A stretch of DNA of 64,000 nt from Zygnema circumcarinatum. Taxonomy: Eukaryota; Streptophyta; Zygnematophyceae; Zygnematales; Zygnemataceae. The notes under the pieces were generated by a model that had not been told where the DNA came from, ran no database searches, and saw only the letters and a program-made list of their open reading frames with translations. This document shows, one piece after another, positions 37,492 to 50,117 of this stretch. How positions within the stretch are numbered: the stretch's first letter is position 1; each line of letters begins with the position of its first letter. The DNA lies in NCBI GenBank assembly GCA_037447605.1, contig CM074804.1:4019541-4083540 (forward strand), read 5' to 3'. The position numbers and the translations under genes are program-made.

Positions 37492-39423
37492 TTACCTCTT
37501 GCCGCCTTTAACTCGACCTTTCCCACCCTTTCCTCTGCTTCCTCCCCCACCCCTTCCCCCTCCCCCTCCNNNNNNNNNNCCCCTCCCCCCTCCCCCTCCC
37601 CTTCCCCCTCCCCTTCCTCCGCCTCTCCCACCCCCTCTCCCACCGCTCCCGCCTCCCCTCCCTCCTCTTGTGGCCAACTTCTGCCGCTGTTTCCTCACTT
37701 CATCAATGCTTCGAAGCTCATCCTTGACATGAGCATTCGGAATCCTCTCTCCCTTCTTCCCACTGCCTCCCCTTCGGCCGCCTCTCCCTCTCCCTCTCCC
37801 TCCATACGTATTTCCACCTGCAGTCCAACAAAGCCACGCTAAGTAACAGTGACGTCACCAAGTCCTGACCCATCTTGAACCCAATCCCTTTTCTATACAA
37901 AACAAGAGAGTTGAACATCCCTGCGAGAGTTGTGCCATCCAACTTATTGACTCTTTTGACTAAGTCGCGAGAAGCCACTTAGCAGTGTTGAAAAAAACCC
38001 TGTTGTTCGGAAATACAGATGCGAGATGCTCCTAAGAGATGAGAGGAGAGGAGAGGGGGAAAGAGCGGGGGGATCGACTAGGGAGAGGGAAGGGAGACAA
38101 GTGAGTAGGGGGGGAGAGAGAGGGGGAGAGGAGGAGCGGGAGCGAGGAAGAGAAAGAGAGCGAGAGTGGACGAAAAAAAAACAGAAGCCAAGGGGCATAG
38201 GGGCAGAGGGAGAGAGAGGGAGAGAGGGAAAGAGGGAGAGAGGGAGAGGAGAGAGGGAGAGAGGGAGAGGAGAGAGGGAGAGAGGGAAAGAGGGAGAGAG
38301 GGAGAGAGGGAGAGGGAGAGAGGGAGAGAGGGAGAGAGGGAGAGAGAGGGAGAGAGGGAGAGAGGGAGAGGGAGAGGGAGAGAGGGAGAGAGGGAGAGGG
38401 AGAGAGGAGAGAGGGAGAGAGGGAGAGAGGGAGAGAGGGAGAGAGGGAAAGGGGGAGACTGGGAGAAAGGACGAGGACGAGAGGGAACGAGAGCGATGGG
38501 GAGAGAGATGTACCAGGGGCTTCGTCATGGCTGAACTCCTCTCCAGCAGTCGAAACTCTCATGTGAGATTTCTCCTTCCACTTTTTGTAGATGCCTCGAT
38601 TCCCGGCATTCACCTTCGCTCCACTCTCCGTCTTTACCTGCCATCCAGACAGCGGAGCTCTTCTTAGCCACGCCTTTCATTGAAAGAAGAAGTGAAGTTA
38701 CAATGTCTCCTTCTTCAGGTTAGGGTTTGCTGATATTAAGACTCCAAAGGTCAAGGAAACATAGGACCTGGTTTAAACTAAGAAACATACTGACTCTATA
38801 TGAAGTTACAATAGAAGTGATGCACAATGAATAAGGGGACGCGGTTTAGGATTGCAGATGTACCTTTCCAGAGGCAGTAATTGTCTCTCCTTTCCCGAGT
38901 TTGACGTACTTCTTGCTCTTCTGCATTTCCGAAGAAGCCACGCTCCAAGATTGATTAAGAACCAGCTCTCTTTCTTCCCCCTTCTTCCAGCTTCTTCCTC
39001 TCGTTCCTCTTCATTCCACCATCCCTTGCTCTGTCCCTCTCTCTCTCTCTCTGTCTCTCTCTCGCTCTAGCTCTCCTTCCTTCTCTTGCTTGCACCCTGA
39101 AACCCCAGGAATCATATGACTGTACAGCCCCTATGGACCCTCAAGAAACGAAACCAGCAACCCTGAATAATTTTCTTAAGAAACAGACGACTTCAGAGGA
39201 AAATTTCGGCAGTCTCGGCTGTGACTGTGAATCCGAATTCAAAGCTAAGTAGCCATTTTTCAAGGAAATCGTCTTGAGTGTTTTTGAAGTGGGTCCCACA
39301 GCTAGCCTTTTCTCCTTCACACGCCTCTTACCCTTCCAACTCCACACCCCAGCAAGGACCACTCGCGTTCCTATTTCCTCCTCGCCCCCCTCTCTCCCCC
39401 CCTCTCTCTCTCCTCGCCCCACC

Positions 39424-39504
<81 letters not shown>

Positions 39505-42500
39505 GGAAAAAGCTGGCCCACCTTATCCCACCGATAAGAAGCTCGATTCTGCTTCATCCCGTCCGCATCTTCTGGCACCAAATCCAATATTTCCGCATCC
39601 AGTCTGATCTCTCCTCTCCCCAATCCCCTCTCTCCCCAATCAGACGAACTACTTTCACGACTTTTTGAATAACTCACTGGGGATTGAATTGAATTTCGGA
39701 GCTGCACTATTCAAGCTCCTTTCTACATTTCAGAGAGTAAGATTCCGTGACTCACGGATTACTTGTGAAGCCGTCCCTTTTAGCAGATGCTCCGTCTTTC
39801 ACAGTTAAATTTCGCTCTGCGAACTGTACACCAGGAAAGAAAATGGTTTTAAATAAGTATTTTCGCCATCATAGGAATGACCATTTTTATCAAGCATAAA
39901 GAACACCAGCTACATCTGCAATTCCAAGCTCTTGCCTTATTTGCACTAGAGAAATAGTGTAGTCAGCTATACCCTAAAGCCTTCAAAATGGAAGGATCTG
40001 TAATGCAAAGGTAAACTAAATAATATCTGACTCCGCCTAAACTCCAAAAGTGAGCACCTCTTCTCTTTCTTTAATATGAATGCTTTGTTAGTAAACTTCT
40101 CCGCATACAGCACCCCACGCTCACCCTATTTTGCGGAATAGCGCTGATGTAAAACTCGTCATCACGAAAACTTTTCGTTTTTTTCAGCTGCTGTGATTCA
40201 TCTGTAAGCGTTAGAGCAAATTCCAAGTCAGACGAAACGAAATAATGTAATATAGCGAGGCTGTTCACAAGGAGAGAGGAAAGGAGACAGAAGGGTGAGC
40301 GGGAGGGAGAACGGGGGGAGCGAGGAGAGAGACTATAGGACGAGACAGAAGAGGTTTCAGGAGAGGAAAGCGAAGAGGCAATGAGATAAATATGTAGACA
40401 GACAACGAGAAAGTGGGGGAGGAAAGGAGAGAGGAGAGGAATAGGATGGGGAAAAATTGAGCTATAGCATTATAGCATGAGAGCAGGATAGAACGCTTCT
40501 TCACTCACCAACTCCCGCCGCTTCCTTCCTTTTCCTCTTCTTCTTGATCTCCGCTTTTCCTGGCAAAGGAACTTCATTGGTCGTCTGTGGCTCGCCAAAG
40601 GCTGCATGGTCCTATTCAAGAAACACCCTAAGAATAACCTTAGACTCGTTGATTCCTCCCTCTCTTTCTCTTGCCCTCTCCCTTCGCTCACTCTTTCACA
40701 TACACTCTCTCTCTCGCTCCCAAGCCCCCTTCCCTCCACCCGTGTTAAGGCCACAGTCTATATACATATTCCAATTTCACGGTCATGTAAGAGACACTAG
40801 CAAGGAAAGCTAAAAGCTTTAACCTGAGTGTCCGATCCAAACACGATACACTGATGACTTTCATCCGTCACATACAATAACCGAAGCTACACATATCACG
40901 TTCTCTAAACACCGGAAAACTGTTGAAGGATATCGAACCAGACAAGAGCTTTTGCCTTTTCTTACTTATGTGTCGAGAAAGGTTAGCAAAATACCATAGC
41001 ATCTTCAACCGCCTCTCTATGTGAAGCCCTTTCCTGTGCTTTCCGCTGAGCTGACGCTATGACTTCCGCGTGCGCCGCTCTCTTTTTTCGCATCACTTCA
41101 GTTGCTACGTCTGCTTTCAACTGCATAATTCCCGGGCAGAACCAATCGCTTACAGAAGTTCAGTGCAGACGATAGGAGAAGGAAGAAGAGAGGACATTAT
41201 TAGAAGCCAGTGTAAGTCTTTACTCTCACCCTCTCTCTCTTATTGCAGAAGAGCACCTGCTTATACACTCACTGAAATAGGGAGACTGTAGCATCATCCT
41301 CTAGTAAACGGCTATGAAGCGCTTCTAAGGACTATCTCTCAGCCCCCCTCCCTTCCTCCCCACCTTGTTTGATTTCGATTTTGTTGCCTCTGATTCAGCT
41401 TCCAGAGCAGTTTGCTTCGGCCTGCATCCAGCCTCACAGCCCCTTTCTTCCTAAGTTCACTTCACAGTTACCTATAGCGGGAAATTTCTTAGTGCTGGCA
41501 GACCCCATAACAGATACACCGAATTTCACAGCATTTGCGTCACAAAAATTGAACCCACCTAAAATTTTTCAAATGTTCTGCGAAGGCTGCAGCGGCCGCC
41601 TCTGTGCTATTGACTTCCGTCCGCAGAAGAGGATGGAGCCCCTCTTTGGGAAGGGTTTTTGCTCTTAAAACTGATTCTGCAGAAGCAGCTGGGCGCGTTT
41701 TTGCATATAATCGAAACGCTCTCATGCATACAGTCAGCACAGTCGCTACTGCGTCATTAGTAACCCCGAGCTCTCGAACTCGCTCCATTCCAAAGGTTAA
41801 AGCAGACTGCGGAAATCGACCATACACCGTCTCACCTCTGCCTACAGCTTCTTCCATTGCAGCCAATACTGGATTGTCACCTGATAGGCCTCCGGAAGCT
41901 GCTAGAGCCTTCTCAGCAGCCTCAATTTCGTCCTCAGTGGGAGCAGGTCGAAGGGGTCGAGAAAGGAAGAGATGAAGGTCTAAGAGAAAGGGGAGCTCGT
42001 CTGTTGTGAGAAAAGAGAAAGCAGTTCCAAGCCTTCCAGCGCGAGCAGCCCGTCCGACTCGATGAACAAAGAGTTTCGGTTTAGGAGGGAAGTCGTAGTT
42101 CACTACATTATCTAATAGGGGGATATCAATTCCTCTAGCGGCAACATCTGTCACAATGAGGAGAAATGTTTTCCGTGCCCGAAACTTCGCTATGTGAATT
42201 TTCCGGGCAGTTTGGTCCATGGCTCCGTAGACCACTGACGGAACGATTCCCTCTGCTCGTAAAATTTCATGAAGGTATTCAACATGGTGTTTTGTCGACA
42301 CGAAAACAATAGTTTGTTGTCCAGCTGGAATCATTTCTCTCAGTAAATGCAGTAATGCAGCTGGCCTCTCTTCATGCCGCATCGTGAAGAATGCTAACTT
42401 GAGATCAGGACTGATTTTTGTATCTGTGTCTAACCTAACTAGCTGCGGATCCTTCAAACCCGCTCGAGCGAATTCTGCCAAAAGCTTCGGAAGTGTTGCA

Positions 42501-43917
42501 CTAAACAAAAGAGTCTGCCTAGTTTCAGTCATATGATGAAGAATTTGGCGTAACTGCTCCGCAAAACCCATCTCGAAAAGCCTATCTGCTTCATCAAAGA
42601 CCACGTATTCTACACTCTTCAACGACATGCCCTCTACCTCTGAAAGATGGTGCATCAGCCTGCCAGGTGTCGCGATAAGAATGTCCGGATTCTTGGTCAG
42701 TTCTTCAAACTGAGCCTCCATGGAATCCCCTCCTACCAAATGTACCACTCGGAGGTCGGTATATCTGCCAAGCTCCTGACAGAATTTGAATGTCTGTAGA
42801 GCCAACTCTCTGCGAAACGATCACAAAACCACAAATCGAAGCCATATGAGAAAGAGCGGAAGAAGAGAGAGAGAGGGGATGTGGAAGTGTGAATTTCCTA
42901 TTATTGCAAAAATCACCTTTCTGATGGAACTGAAGTGAAGAAAAGCACGCAAGTTTGAGAATGAGAGCAACGAGTCTCCATTCCAAACCACTCGGTTGAG
43001 CTTGAAGATTGGACTGCGGTCATGTTTTTTGAAACTGATTGATCAATTATTTTCTTTAAACTATATTATCGCCTCGCCTACATTTACATTCCGTAATTGC
43101 TAGTAATTCCATGCATCTGCCCCATGAAAGCTGTCAACAGGGCAGTACATTTCGAGCACTCCTATTCCTATAAATGATGAAAAAAAACTCTTCCCAAGAA
43201 TAAAAAGCCAACCAGGAAAAGGGATTTTTTAATTTTGAGCTCTCCCAAGCCTTGACCTCAACATGATATCATAAACAAGACAATCAAGAAACTCCTAATC
43301 TAACAGCCTTAAAAACCCTAAAATCTTCCACAAATTATCGCAGAACCTCCTCAAATTCTGCATGCAGCTATGACCCTCCAACTTCCTAACTCGCCGAAGA
43401 ACCGGCAACCCTACTCTCCAAAAACCTCAAAGAATCAAAACCCAAAACCCGAACCCAAAACGTTAAGAACGCTTCTGTCAGCATACCTTGTCGGCGAAAG
43501 CACTACCGCCCGAGCTCCTGCTCTTGCAGAATGAGCCGTCAGCCTCTCCAACATGGGAATAAGAAAAGCTGCTGTCTTTCCTGACCCTGTTCTAGCCATG
43601 GCTACCACATCATGGCCTGCAAGAATGAGGGGAAGAGTCTTTCTCTGAATCGGAGTAGGGACCTGATAGCCCTTCCTCTTCACAGCCCTAAAAATGGGCA
43701 AAGTGAGCCCTAAAGTTTCAAACCCGCCGCTGCCCTTTTTCTTCTTCTCTGATTTCTTCTCTCTCCTCTGCACAAATGAGGATGTCTCTCCCTTTTCGGT
43801 GAAATCCATCACTCCCGCAAGGGGGAAGCCGCCTCTCTGTAGCGCCTCCTCTTCCCCCTCCTCCTCCTCTCCCTCCTCCTGCCGCATGTCCTCCGTTTCA
43901 TGGTTAGAGAGGATCAT
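37492..43917 (-). CDS. DEAD-box RNA helicase, DBP10/DDX54 type (plant RH29-like)
   Basis: Eleven exons, all phases consistent: 43917-43487, 42809-41559, 41421-41364, 41120-40995, 40611-40509, 40201-40125, 39823-39756, 39603-39522, 38920-38864, 38637-38514, 37817-37492. An acidic N-terminus is followed by the core: Q motif GYQVPTPIQ, motif I ARTGSGKT, Ia PTRELALQT (split by intron 1), Ib [47 protein letters not shown]. The DBP10-specific C-terminus follows: [61 protein letters not shown] and a Gly/Arg-rich (RGG-like) tail. DBP10 acts in 60S assembly around the peptidyl transferase centre. The RGG tail contains a 10-N gap (37570-37579), so its exact length and frame there are uncertain. All ATPase motifs are intact. 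Confidence 0.96.
37570..37579. other. Ten-base assembly gap inside the DBP10 Gly/Arg-rich tail
   Basis: Run of 10 N within a CCCCCT-type repeat that encodes the RGG-like tail on the minus strand. Ten is not a multiple of three, yet the frame is open and sensible on both sides, so the true length here probably differs. Confidence 0.9.
38207..38455. repeat. (GGGAGA)n-type minisatellite in a DBP10 intron
   Basis: About 250 bases of GGGAGA, GGGAGAGA and GGAGAGA units with GGGAAA variants, in the last intron of the DBP10-type gene (between exons 38637-38514 and 37817-37492). The open frames across it on both strands are artefacts of the repeat. Confidence 0.95.
39429..39502. repeat. (CT)n dinucleotide microsatellite in a DBP10 intron
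   Basis: About 37 perfect CT units, 19 bases from the boundary of exon 39603-39522. On the sense strand this is a (GA)n run shortly after the 5' splice site. Confidence 0.95.
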
Positions 43918-43923
43918 CCTCAG

Positions 43924-43967
43924 AGTTAGGATTAGGGTTAGGGTTAGGGTTAGAGTTAGGGTTAGTG
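43924..43967. repeat. TTAGGG-type telomere-like tract in the DBP10 5' flank
   Basis: Seven consecutive six-base units of the GTTAGG type with two variants (GATTAGG, GTTAGAG), beginning seven bases upstream of the helicase ATG. On the gene's sense strand it reads as CCCTAA repeats in the 5' UTR. Confidence 0.9.
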
Positions 43968-44531
43968 TTTCGGGCTATTCGCGGCTGTCAGAGCCAGAGC
44001 TCCGGGGAACGGAGGGACGCAATTACGACACCTTTTGCGAAGAAGAAAGCACCGAAGAGAAGGACATGCGCGATGAGACCAAGACCTTCACTGACTTATT
44101 CCACAAAGAGAGCAAAAAGTTTACAGTCTCAGCGTTTTACTAGCGCCCACAGCTCGATTAGGGTTTGCTCTGAAGCCCTCTGAAGCTGCCCATAGTCCTT
44201 AAGCCCTTAACCCTAACTCCCGCGGGCTGCAAGCCCAAGGACACCTCTGCACCGTTGGATGATGGCAAGCGGACGTTTGTGCGCCGTCGATTCAGCCATG
44301 AGGATGTGCCACATTCTGGATCCACTTGAAGATCAACCTCATCGGCCTACCAATCACAGGCAACCAATCTACAGTTATTCCTCGGTCGTATCGGAGTGGA
44401 TCTCCCACCCCAATCCGGCTCTCCCCCGGCCCGCCCTCGCCGGAGCTCGGCGCGGGAGAGCGCTGGAAGCCATAGCGCAGAGCAGCGCAGAGCAGAGCCT
44501 CCTGCAGTTGCAGCAATCACAGGTGACAAAA

Positions 44532-44560
44532 TTTAGGGTTTAGGGTTTGGGGTTTGGGGT
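44532..44560. repeat. TTTAGGG/TTTGGGG heptamer run upstream of HDR
   Basis: Two TTTAGGG and two TTTGGGG units in tandem, so here the period is seven, unlike the six-base tracts at 9461 and 43924. It overlaps the telo-box core AAACCCTAA on the minus strand. Confidence 0.85.
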
Positions 44561-44596
44561 GTAAGGTGCTCCTCTGTGTTTGAGCTCGCGGCCGCC

Positions 44597-47500
44597 ATGT
44601 CTGCCGTGCAGTGCTCTGCCTCTCTGTATGCAGCCTCTCTCTCTGCAGCAGCAGGGAGGGATGCTGTGGCGGAGGGTAGAGCTCTCCATTCCTGCTCTGG
44701 TTTGAAGGGGAAACTTTCCTTGAAGAAGCAGAGGGGGAAAGAGAGGGAGAAGGAGAGAGAGGGGCGGAGGAGAGGGAGGCATTTTGTAGCGGCTGCAGCA
44801 GATGGTGAAGTGGCGGGGAATGTGGAGCAGTTTAATGCAAGGGCGTTTCGGAGAGCGCTGAACCAAAATGAGCTGTACAATCGCAACGGATTCGGCCACA
44901 AGAAGGAAATGCTGGCGAAGCTTAATGAGGAGTATACTAGTGAGTTTTGGATGATGCAACCTGTTTTTTTGACTCCCTCAATAGTGCTAGGGTTTCTGGA
45001 TGATTCAAGGCTTTTGGGGCTTCAAATTTTTGAACAGTCATGCAGAATGTAGTGGCGCTGATTTTTTGAAAGTTCGTCTCAGGAGGCCTGCTGCGGTATT
45101 GGTGCGCCTGGCTCCGTCTTTGCGTGTTATAGAAAGGTTAATCTGAACGAATTTTCACAAAACAATACAGTTCTTCGTTAAGAAGCTCATCTAAACGGTT
45201 GAAGCAATCCTCTGACTGTTAGTCAGAAAGGTCTTTCATCGAACTCAGAACACTCGAACTAGTGTGTTTCACTTTGTTTTCTATGATTTGAACTCTTTGT
45301 AAGGGCAATACACATCCGTTAGAGTTAATTCTCTATGTGATTATGCTGTCAGGGTAGTACTGTTGAGCGAGATGGCATGTATGGCAATCTCTATCAGTTC
45401 ATCTCACCCGGACCATTTTCAATCAAATGATGAAAGGATATACATCGTACGGTTCACCTTTGTAAAGCCAAAGGCGATAGAATAATATTGGACTTTTTCA
45501 ACTGAATGAAAACACGACGGATTGTATATATTTTGCACTCGTGCCCTGACCCAAATATCCACTTCAATGTGTCAATGGCTAACCAGGGTTATCGTTGTAA
45601 TGTGGTGGATTATTCAGGTGACGTTATCAAGCAATTGAGGGAGAACAATTTCAAGTTTACATGGGGCGACGTGACAGTTCTATTGGCAGAGTCCTATGGG
45701 TTCTGCTGGGGAGTAGAGAGAGCTGTTCAGATGGCGTATGAGGCTCGGAAGCAGTTTCCCGACCAGAAGATGTGGATAACTAATGAGATTATTCATAATC
45801 CCACCGTCAATAAGGTATTTCCGATTCTTCAGTTCAAGGATGTCCTTTCATATTTGAAAATGTCGGTGTAGTCACGGTGTCTTTGTACGAATCTGTGATT
45901 CTCCCCTCTTTCTTTTTTTCATTTTCTGTCTCACTCTCTCCCCCTCCCATCTCGCCCTCTCCCCCCCCGCTTCTCCAGGCATGCACCTGTCTTTCTGCCT
46001 GAATGTTTTGAACTCGGATATTGACATTGATATACTCCATTACACACAGAGGCTGGAAGAGATGGATATCGGATTCATTGAGGCGGATCCTGTGAAGGGG
46101 AAAGACTTCGATGTGGTGGGTCCACAAGATGTGGTGGTGCTGCCAGCATTTGGAGCGTCAGTGCAGGAGATGCAGCTTCTGACTGACAAGAAAGTACAGA
46201 TGGTGGATACCACATGTCCTTGGGTCTCAAAGGTATGTCATGTGCTAGCACATTAAACATTCTCTGCGCTTTTGTTTGAAAGCGATCCCAATGGAAGAAA
46301 CAGGGCTTAGACGAGCTGTCATGTAGTTTTGAGTAATTTTCCCTTTATGGTCACTCATGGACTGGATGTAATGAGGAGATGAGCAGGTTTGGGATTCTGT
46401 GGAGAAGTATCGAAGGAATGACCATACCGCTGTGATCCACGGCAAGTATGATCACGAAGAGACCATTGCCACCGCATCATTTGCATCGACGTACATTATT
46501 GTAAAGAACATGAAGGAGGTGAGTCTGCTTGAAAGATCAGCAACATTTGCAGATAGTGGGAAGGATGCTTTTTTTTCACTTCCTTTGTATGACAAAGTTT
46601 CTCGTCTCAAGGACGTCTTTAGCCTTTATTCATTAGTATTAGTGATTATCAGTGCTGCATGCTCATTTCATCTCAAGGACTTTTACCATGCAGGCCGTGT
46701 ATATGTGTGATTACATTTTGGGAGGAAAGCTTGATGGTTCCAGCGGCACAAGGGAGGAGTTTTTGGAGGTATTCTCGCTGACCCACTTGCCAACATTTCT
46801 AATAAGAGAAAAAGCTCAGTTTAATATGAAAAGCCTATGACCACCAAGGAGTTATGTGGCCGAGGATGTGGGCTAAGTTCATCATAATTTTTAGATTTCC
46901 TTTTTAATTAAAAGTCTTTCTGTCGCTATGCCTTTCAGTCTGCTCTTTAGAAGTTTCAAAAGAGGGAAGACATGAATGAAGTCGTTCCTTCTGATATGAA
47001 TGTATGTGCGAGTTAGGCCGGGTGTAGCTAGACTCAGTGTGGCTGAATTGGTTCACTCATGGAAACGGGCACAGAAATTTAAGAAGGCAATTTCAAAAGG
47101 TTTTGACCCCGATAAGGACTTGGAAGCTTTGGGCATCGCCAATCAAACCACGATGTTGAAGGGCGAGACGGAGGAAATCGGTAGGCTCTTCCAACCAGTA
47201 GTTCTCTCCTCGCCCTTCACGCTCCCTCACTCTCGCCCAATCTCTCACTCTCACTCTCGCCACCCTCTTCCGCCCCCCTCACCCCTTCACTTCTCTCTCT
47301 CTCTCTCTCCCTCTCTTTCGCTCTCTCTCTCTCTCTCCCCCCTCTTTCTCTCGTCTCTATATCTCTCGTACTTCTCACTCATATGCAAACATAGGTCAGA
47401 AGAAATTACTGAGCTTGTGCTGTGGAGTCGCACATGTGCAGGGAAACTTCTAGAACGAACCATGATGCAAAAGCATGGTGTGACTGAAGTAAATTCCCAT

Positions 47501-48779
47501 TTCATGAGTATGAACACTATCTGCGATGCCACACAGGTAGCAACTCCATCTCTCCCTCTCACTCTCTCCCCACCGCTCTCTCCCACTCCTTTCTCCCCTT
47601 CTTTTCCCCCCCTCTCGCGTTTGTTTTTCCTCGCTCCCTCCTTTCAGTCTCTACCCCCCTCTCTCCTTTAGGGCAATTTCACCTGCTTCCTGAGGTTCTC
47701 TAGAACTAGAGTGTATGACGGAAAAAACTGTGGCTGCTTTGTTTCTAGAATGAAACACCCTGCTGTAAACATCCCAGAACCTCTTGATGCTCTATGTAAG
47801 TCGAGGAATGACACAGGAGGCAGGGATGCACGGAATGGAATTGCCTTGCCTGTCTGCAGGAGAGGCAGGACGCCATGTACTCTCTGGTGAATAATGATGT
47901 GGACCTGCTGCTGGTAGTGGGAGGATGGAACTCCTCCAACACCTCCCATCTGCAGGAAATTGCAGAGGAGAAGGGCATCCCCTCCTACTGGATCGATTCC
48001 GTAGACAGAATTGGACCAGGGAACTTCATTGCCCATAAGCTCTCGGTACGAACTTGGTTCTGAGAGAGGTGTGCTTGGGCAGAATTTGCAGAAGCTTGTT
48101 GCTCCTCCTTCCTCTCCCTTCGCGCCTATTCCTTGCCTTTTCCATCTACCGTTTGATAGAGTCGAGACGAAGCCTTCATGCTGTGTTTTTTTGTGGTGCT
48201 GGATAACAGTACGGAGAACTAGTGGAGAAGGAGAATTGGCTTCCGGAAGGTCCCATCACCATTGGGGTGACTTCTGGGGCGTCTACACCAGACAAAGTAA
48301 GTGTTCACCAGAAAGAGTTGGAGGCAAAGTGATTCATTGGTCGGAAGGGGATTTTTCTTCGAAGAACGAAAGTTGGGACTTATTTGCAAAGGATGAAGAT
48401 GCGACTTTGTTCCGAGTTGATGAATCACTCAAATCTACTGCCATCCTTTGCGTCTCCGTTGTTTTATCACTTTCCCCTTACACCCTTTTCCCTCCCTCCT
48501 TCCCCCTTACCCTTGTTTTCTCACTCATTCCCACCTTCCCCCTTCCTCCCTCTCCGTCACTCTTGCCTATCCTTCTCCTACCCTCTCTCTTCCTCCCTCC
48601 CATCCTTTATCCCTCCCCCTCCCCCTCCCTCTAGATGCACTGTGTTCCGTATTCAAAAGACCATATCGCTGTAGCATTGACAGGTGCTCTCCTCGCACAT
48701 TTCTCTGCAGGTTGTGGAAGATGTATTGAATGCAGTCTTCCTCATCAAGCGAGAAACGGCAGCACAAGTGGTTGCGTAA
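44597..48779 (+). CDS. HDR: 4-hydroxy-3-methylbut-2-enyl diphosphate reductase (HDR, plastid MEP pathway)
   Basis: Ten exons, all phases consistent: 44597-44939, 45618-45814, 46050-46232, 46387-46518, 46694-46768, 47075-47180, 47442-47536, 47860-48045, 48210-48296, 48711-48779. HDR makes IPP and DMAPP from HMBPP in the last MEP step, in plastids, with a [4Fe-4S] cluster. The three cluster cysteines are present: [22 protein letters not shown] and NTICDATQ. Other conserved blocks are [67 protein letters not shown] and [11 protein letters not shown]. The first about 70 residues ([20 protein letters not shown], then basic) suit a chloroplast transit peptide. The ATG at 44597 was chosen for its GCCGCCATG context. 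The C-terminus extends about 10 residues beyond typical plant HDRs (RETAAQVVA). All key residues are intact. Confidence 0.97.
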
Positions 48780-49494
48780 GTGCACTTCCATTGTGTAACA
48801 AGTCTCACCAACCTAACTCAAGCTGGGCTATGGCTCGCCACGGCTTACCTCCAAGCGTCTTATATTTTATGCACTTTTTCTTTTTAGCAACATCATCTTG
48901 AGGATGAGGGTTCCACCACCTGCTTATTGTCTTCGTTTGTTATAAAACCCTTAGCCTGGACGATGATTAGGGGTTGTAGCCGTGTATATTTTCTCTCACG
49001 TCTTCCATTTTGAAGCGATGTTTGGCTTGCTAGGAGTTTTGTGTGTATGCTTCAGTTAACGTAGTTTGAGTGGACGGATGCTTCGCTGACTGGAGACGAG
49101 AAATCCAAAAATTGTAACTGCGTGAAGTTGAAGTGCCTACAGTGTATTGTGTGTGTCAACTTATGCCAGCTTCCGTTTCTAATTCTATGGCAAGAACTGA
49201 GGGAGGAATGGTGGGAAGGGGAGAGATAGGGGGAGTGGTGAGCGGGGCACCTCCACCCCTGGAATTGTGCGTCCACGGTGGAGGCAGGAAGGTGGATAGT
49301 GGATGCCACATGACAGGAAGTGGTGCGTTCAGACTGAGCATCAACGTGCAAATGCGTCGCAACTTCGTAGTCTTCTCGAAGTATGTTGTTCGACAACTTC
49401 TCACCACGTTGGTGAACACAATATTTCGTTCCGACTAAGCACGGTGATGTGACTGCGCATCTTTTGTACGTGTCACTCGAGTCCATGGTAGTTA

Positions 49495-49583
49495 GAGCAC
49501 TAGAGCACAAGAGCTCAAGAGCACAAGAGCACAAGAGCACAAGAGCACAAGAGCACAAGAGCTCGCAGCAGCAGCAGCAGCAG
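49495..49583. repeat. Period-8 GAGCACAA repeat followed by a CAG run
   Basis: About eight AAGAGCAC units (some read AAGAGCTC), directly followed by seven GCA/CAG triplets at 49563-49583, all in the 5' flank of the NEMP-like gene. Confidence 0.85.
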
Positions 49584-49685
49584 GAGGGCGGCAAGAGCGA
49601 GCCCGCACAGCACAGCACTCCTTGAGAAAGAAGGTCGCTCGCCCTCGGGCGCTGAGCCGCCCCCTCGCGCGTCGCGGCTGGCCCC

Positions 49686-49722
49686 GAACTGAACTGAACT
49701 GAACTGAACTGAACTGAACTGG
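49686..49722. repeat. (AACTG)n pentanucleotide repeat
   Basis: Seven tandem GAACT units, followed by diverged copies (CACTGAACTGGG, AACTGAACTGGACTGG) up to about 49770. Confidence 0.9.
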
Positions 49723-50117
49723 AACTTAATGGCACTGAACTGGGCTGCGCTTAACTGAACTGGACTGGATGCCCGAGCACGGTAATGGTACGGCGCTGCC
49801 AGAGAATTTCGATGCCTGTTGAAGGGTTCAACAGCTGCCCGACCGTCCACTTGGGCAGCGCCACGCAACATAGAACTCGCTCCATCCTCAGTTGAACAAG
49901 TGCATAGATCGAGGCCGTACGGTACTCGGGGGGAGGGGGGGGGGGCGCTTGCGCCTTGTCCAAGAGAGAGCCCCCCGAGTGGCAGCGCCAGCGCTGGAGC
50001 TGGAGCAGGAGCTGGAGGTGGAGGTGTTGCTGCTGCAGGGCCGCTCACTCGCTTGCTGCAAGAGAAGGGAGTACCGTATCTCGAGCGCGGAGGTTCTGGC
50101 AGAGCGGAGGGACATTC

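Larger units (their letters stand above)
43918..44596. promoter_or_regulatory. Divergent promoter, DBP10-type helicase (-) / HDR (+)
   Basis: About 680 bases between two start codons, with telomere-like motifs at both ends: TTAGGG hexamers (43924-43967) next to the helicase, and a TTTAGGG/TTTGGGG run (44532-44560) 37 bases upstream of the HDR ATG. Further single AGGGTTT/ACCCTAA words occur at 44158-44165 and 44207-44217. A GCAGAGCA repeat lies at 44476-44500. Confidence 0.6.
48780..50117. promoter_or_regulatory. HDR 3' flank and upstream region of the NEMP-like gene
   Basis: About 1.3 kb. The first 700 bases probably hold the HDR 3' UTR; no other gene is evident. From 49490 the DNA is GC-rich and repeat-laden: a period-8 GAGCACAA repeat, a CAG run, an (AACTG)n tract, GTAC-core words (49785-49793 GGTACGG and 49914-49925 GGCCGTACGGTA), a poly-G run (49931-49946). 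Open frames on both strands here lack support. Confidence 0.45.

Noticed and set aside
38026-38667. Long Glu/Arg/Gly and Leu/Ser/Pro open frames over the GGGAGA repeat
   Set aside because: Pure repeat translation inside an intron of the DBP10-type gene.
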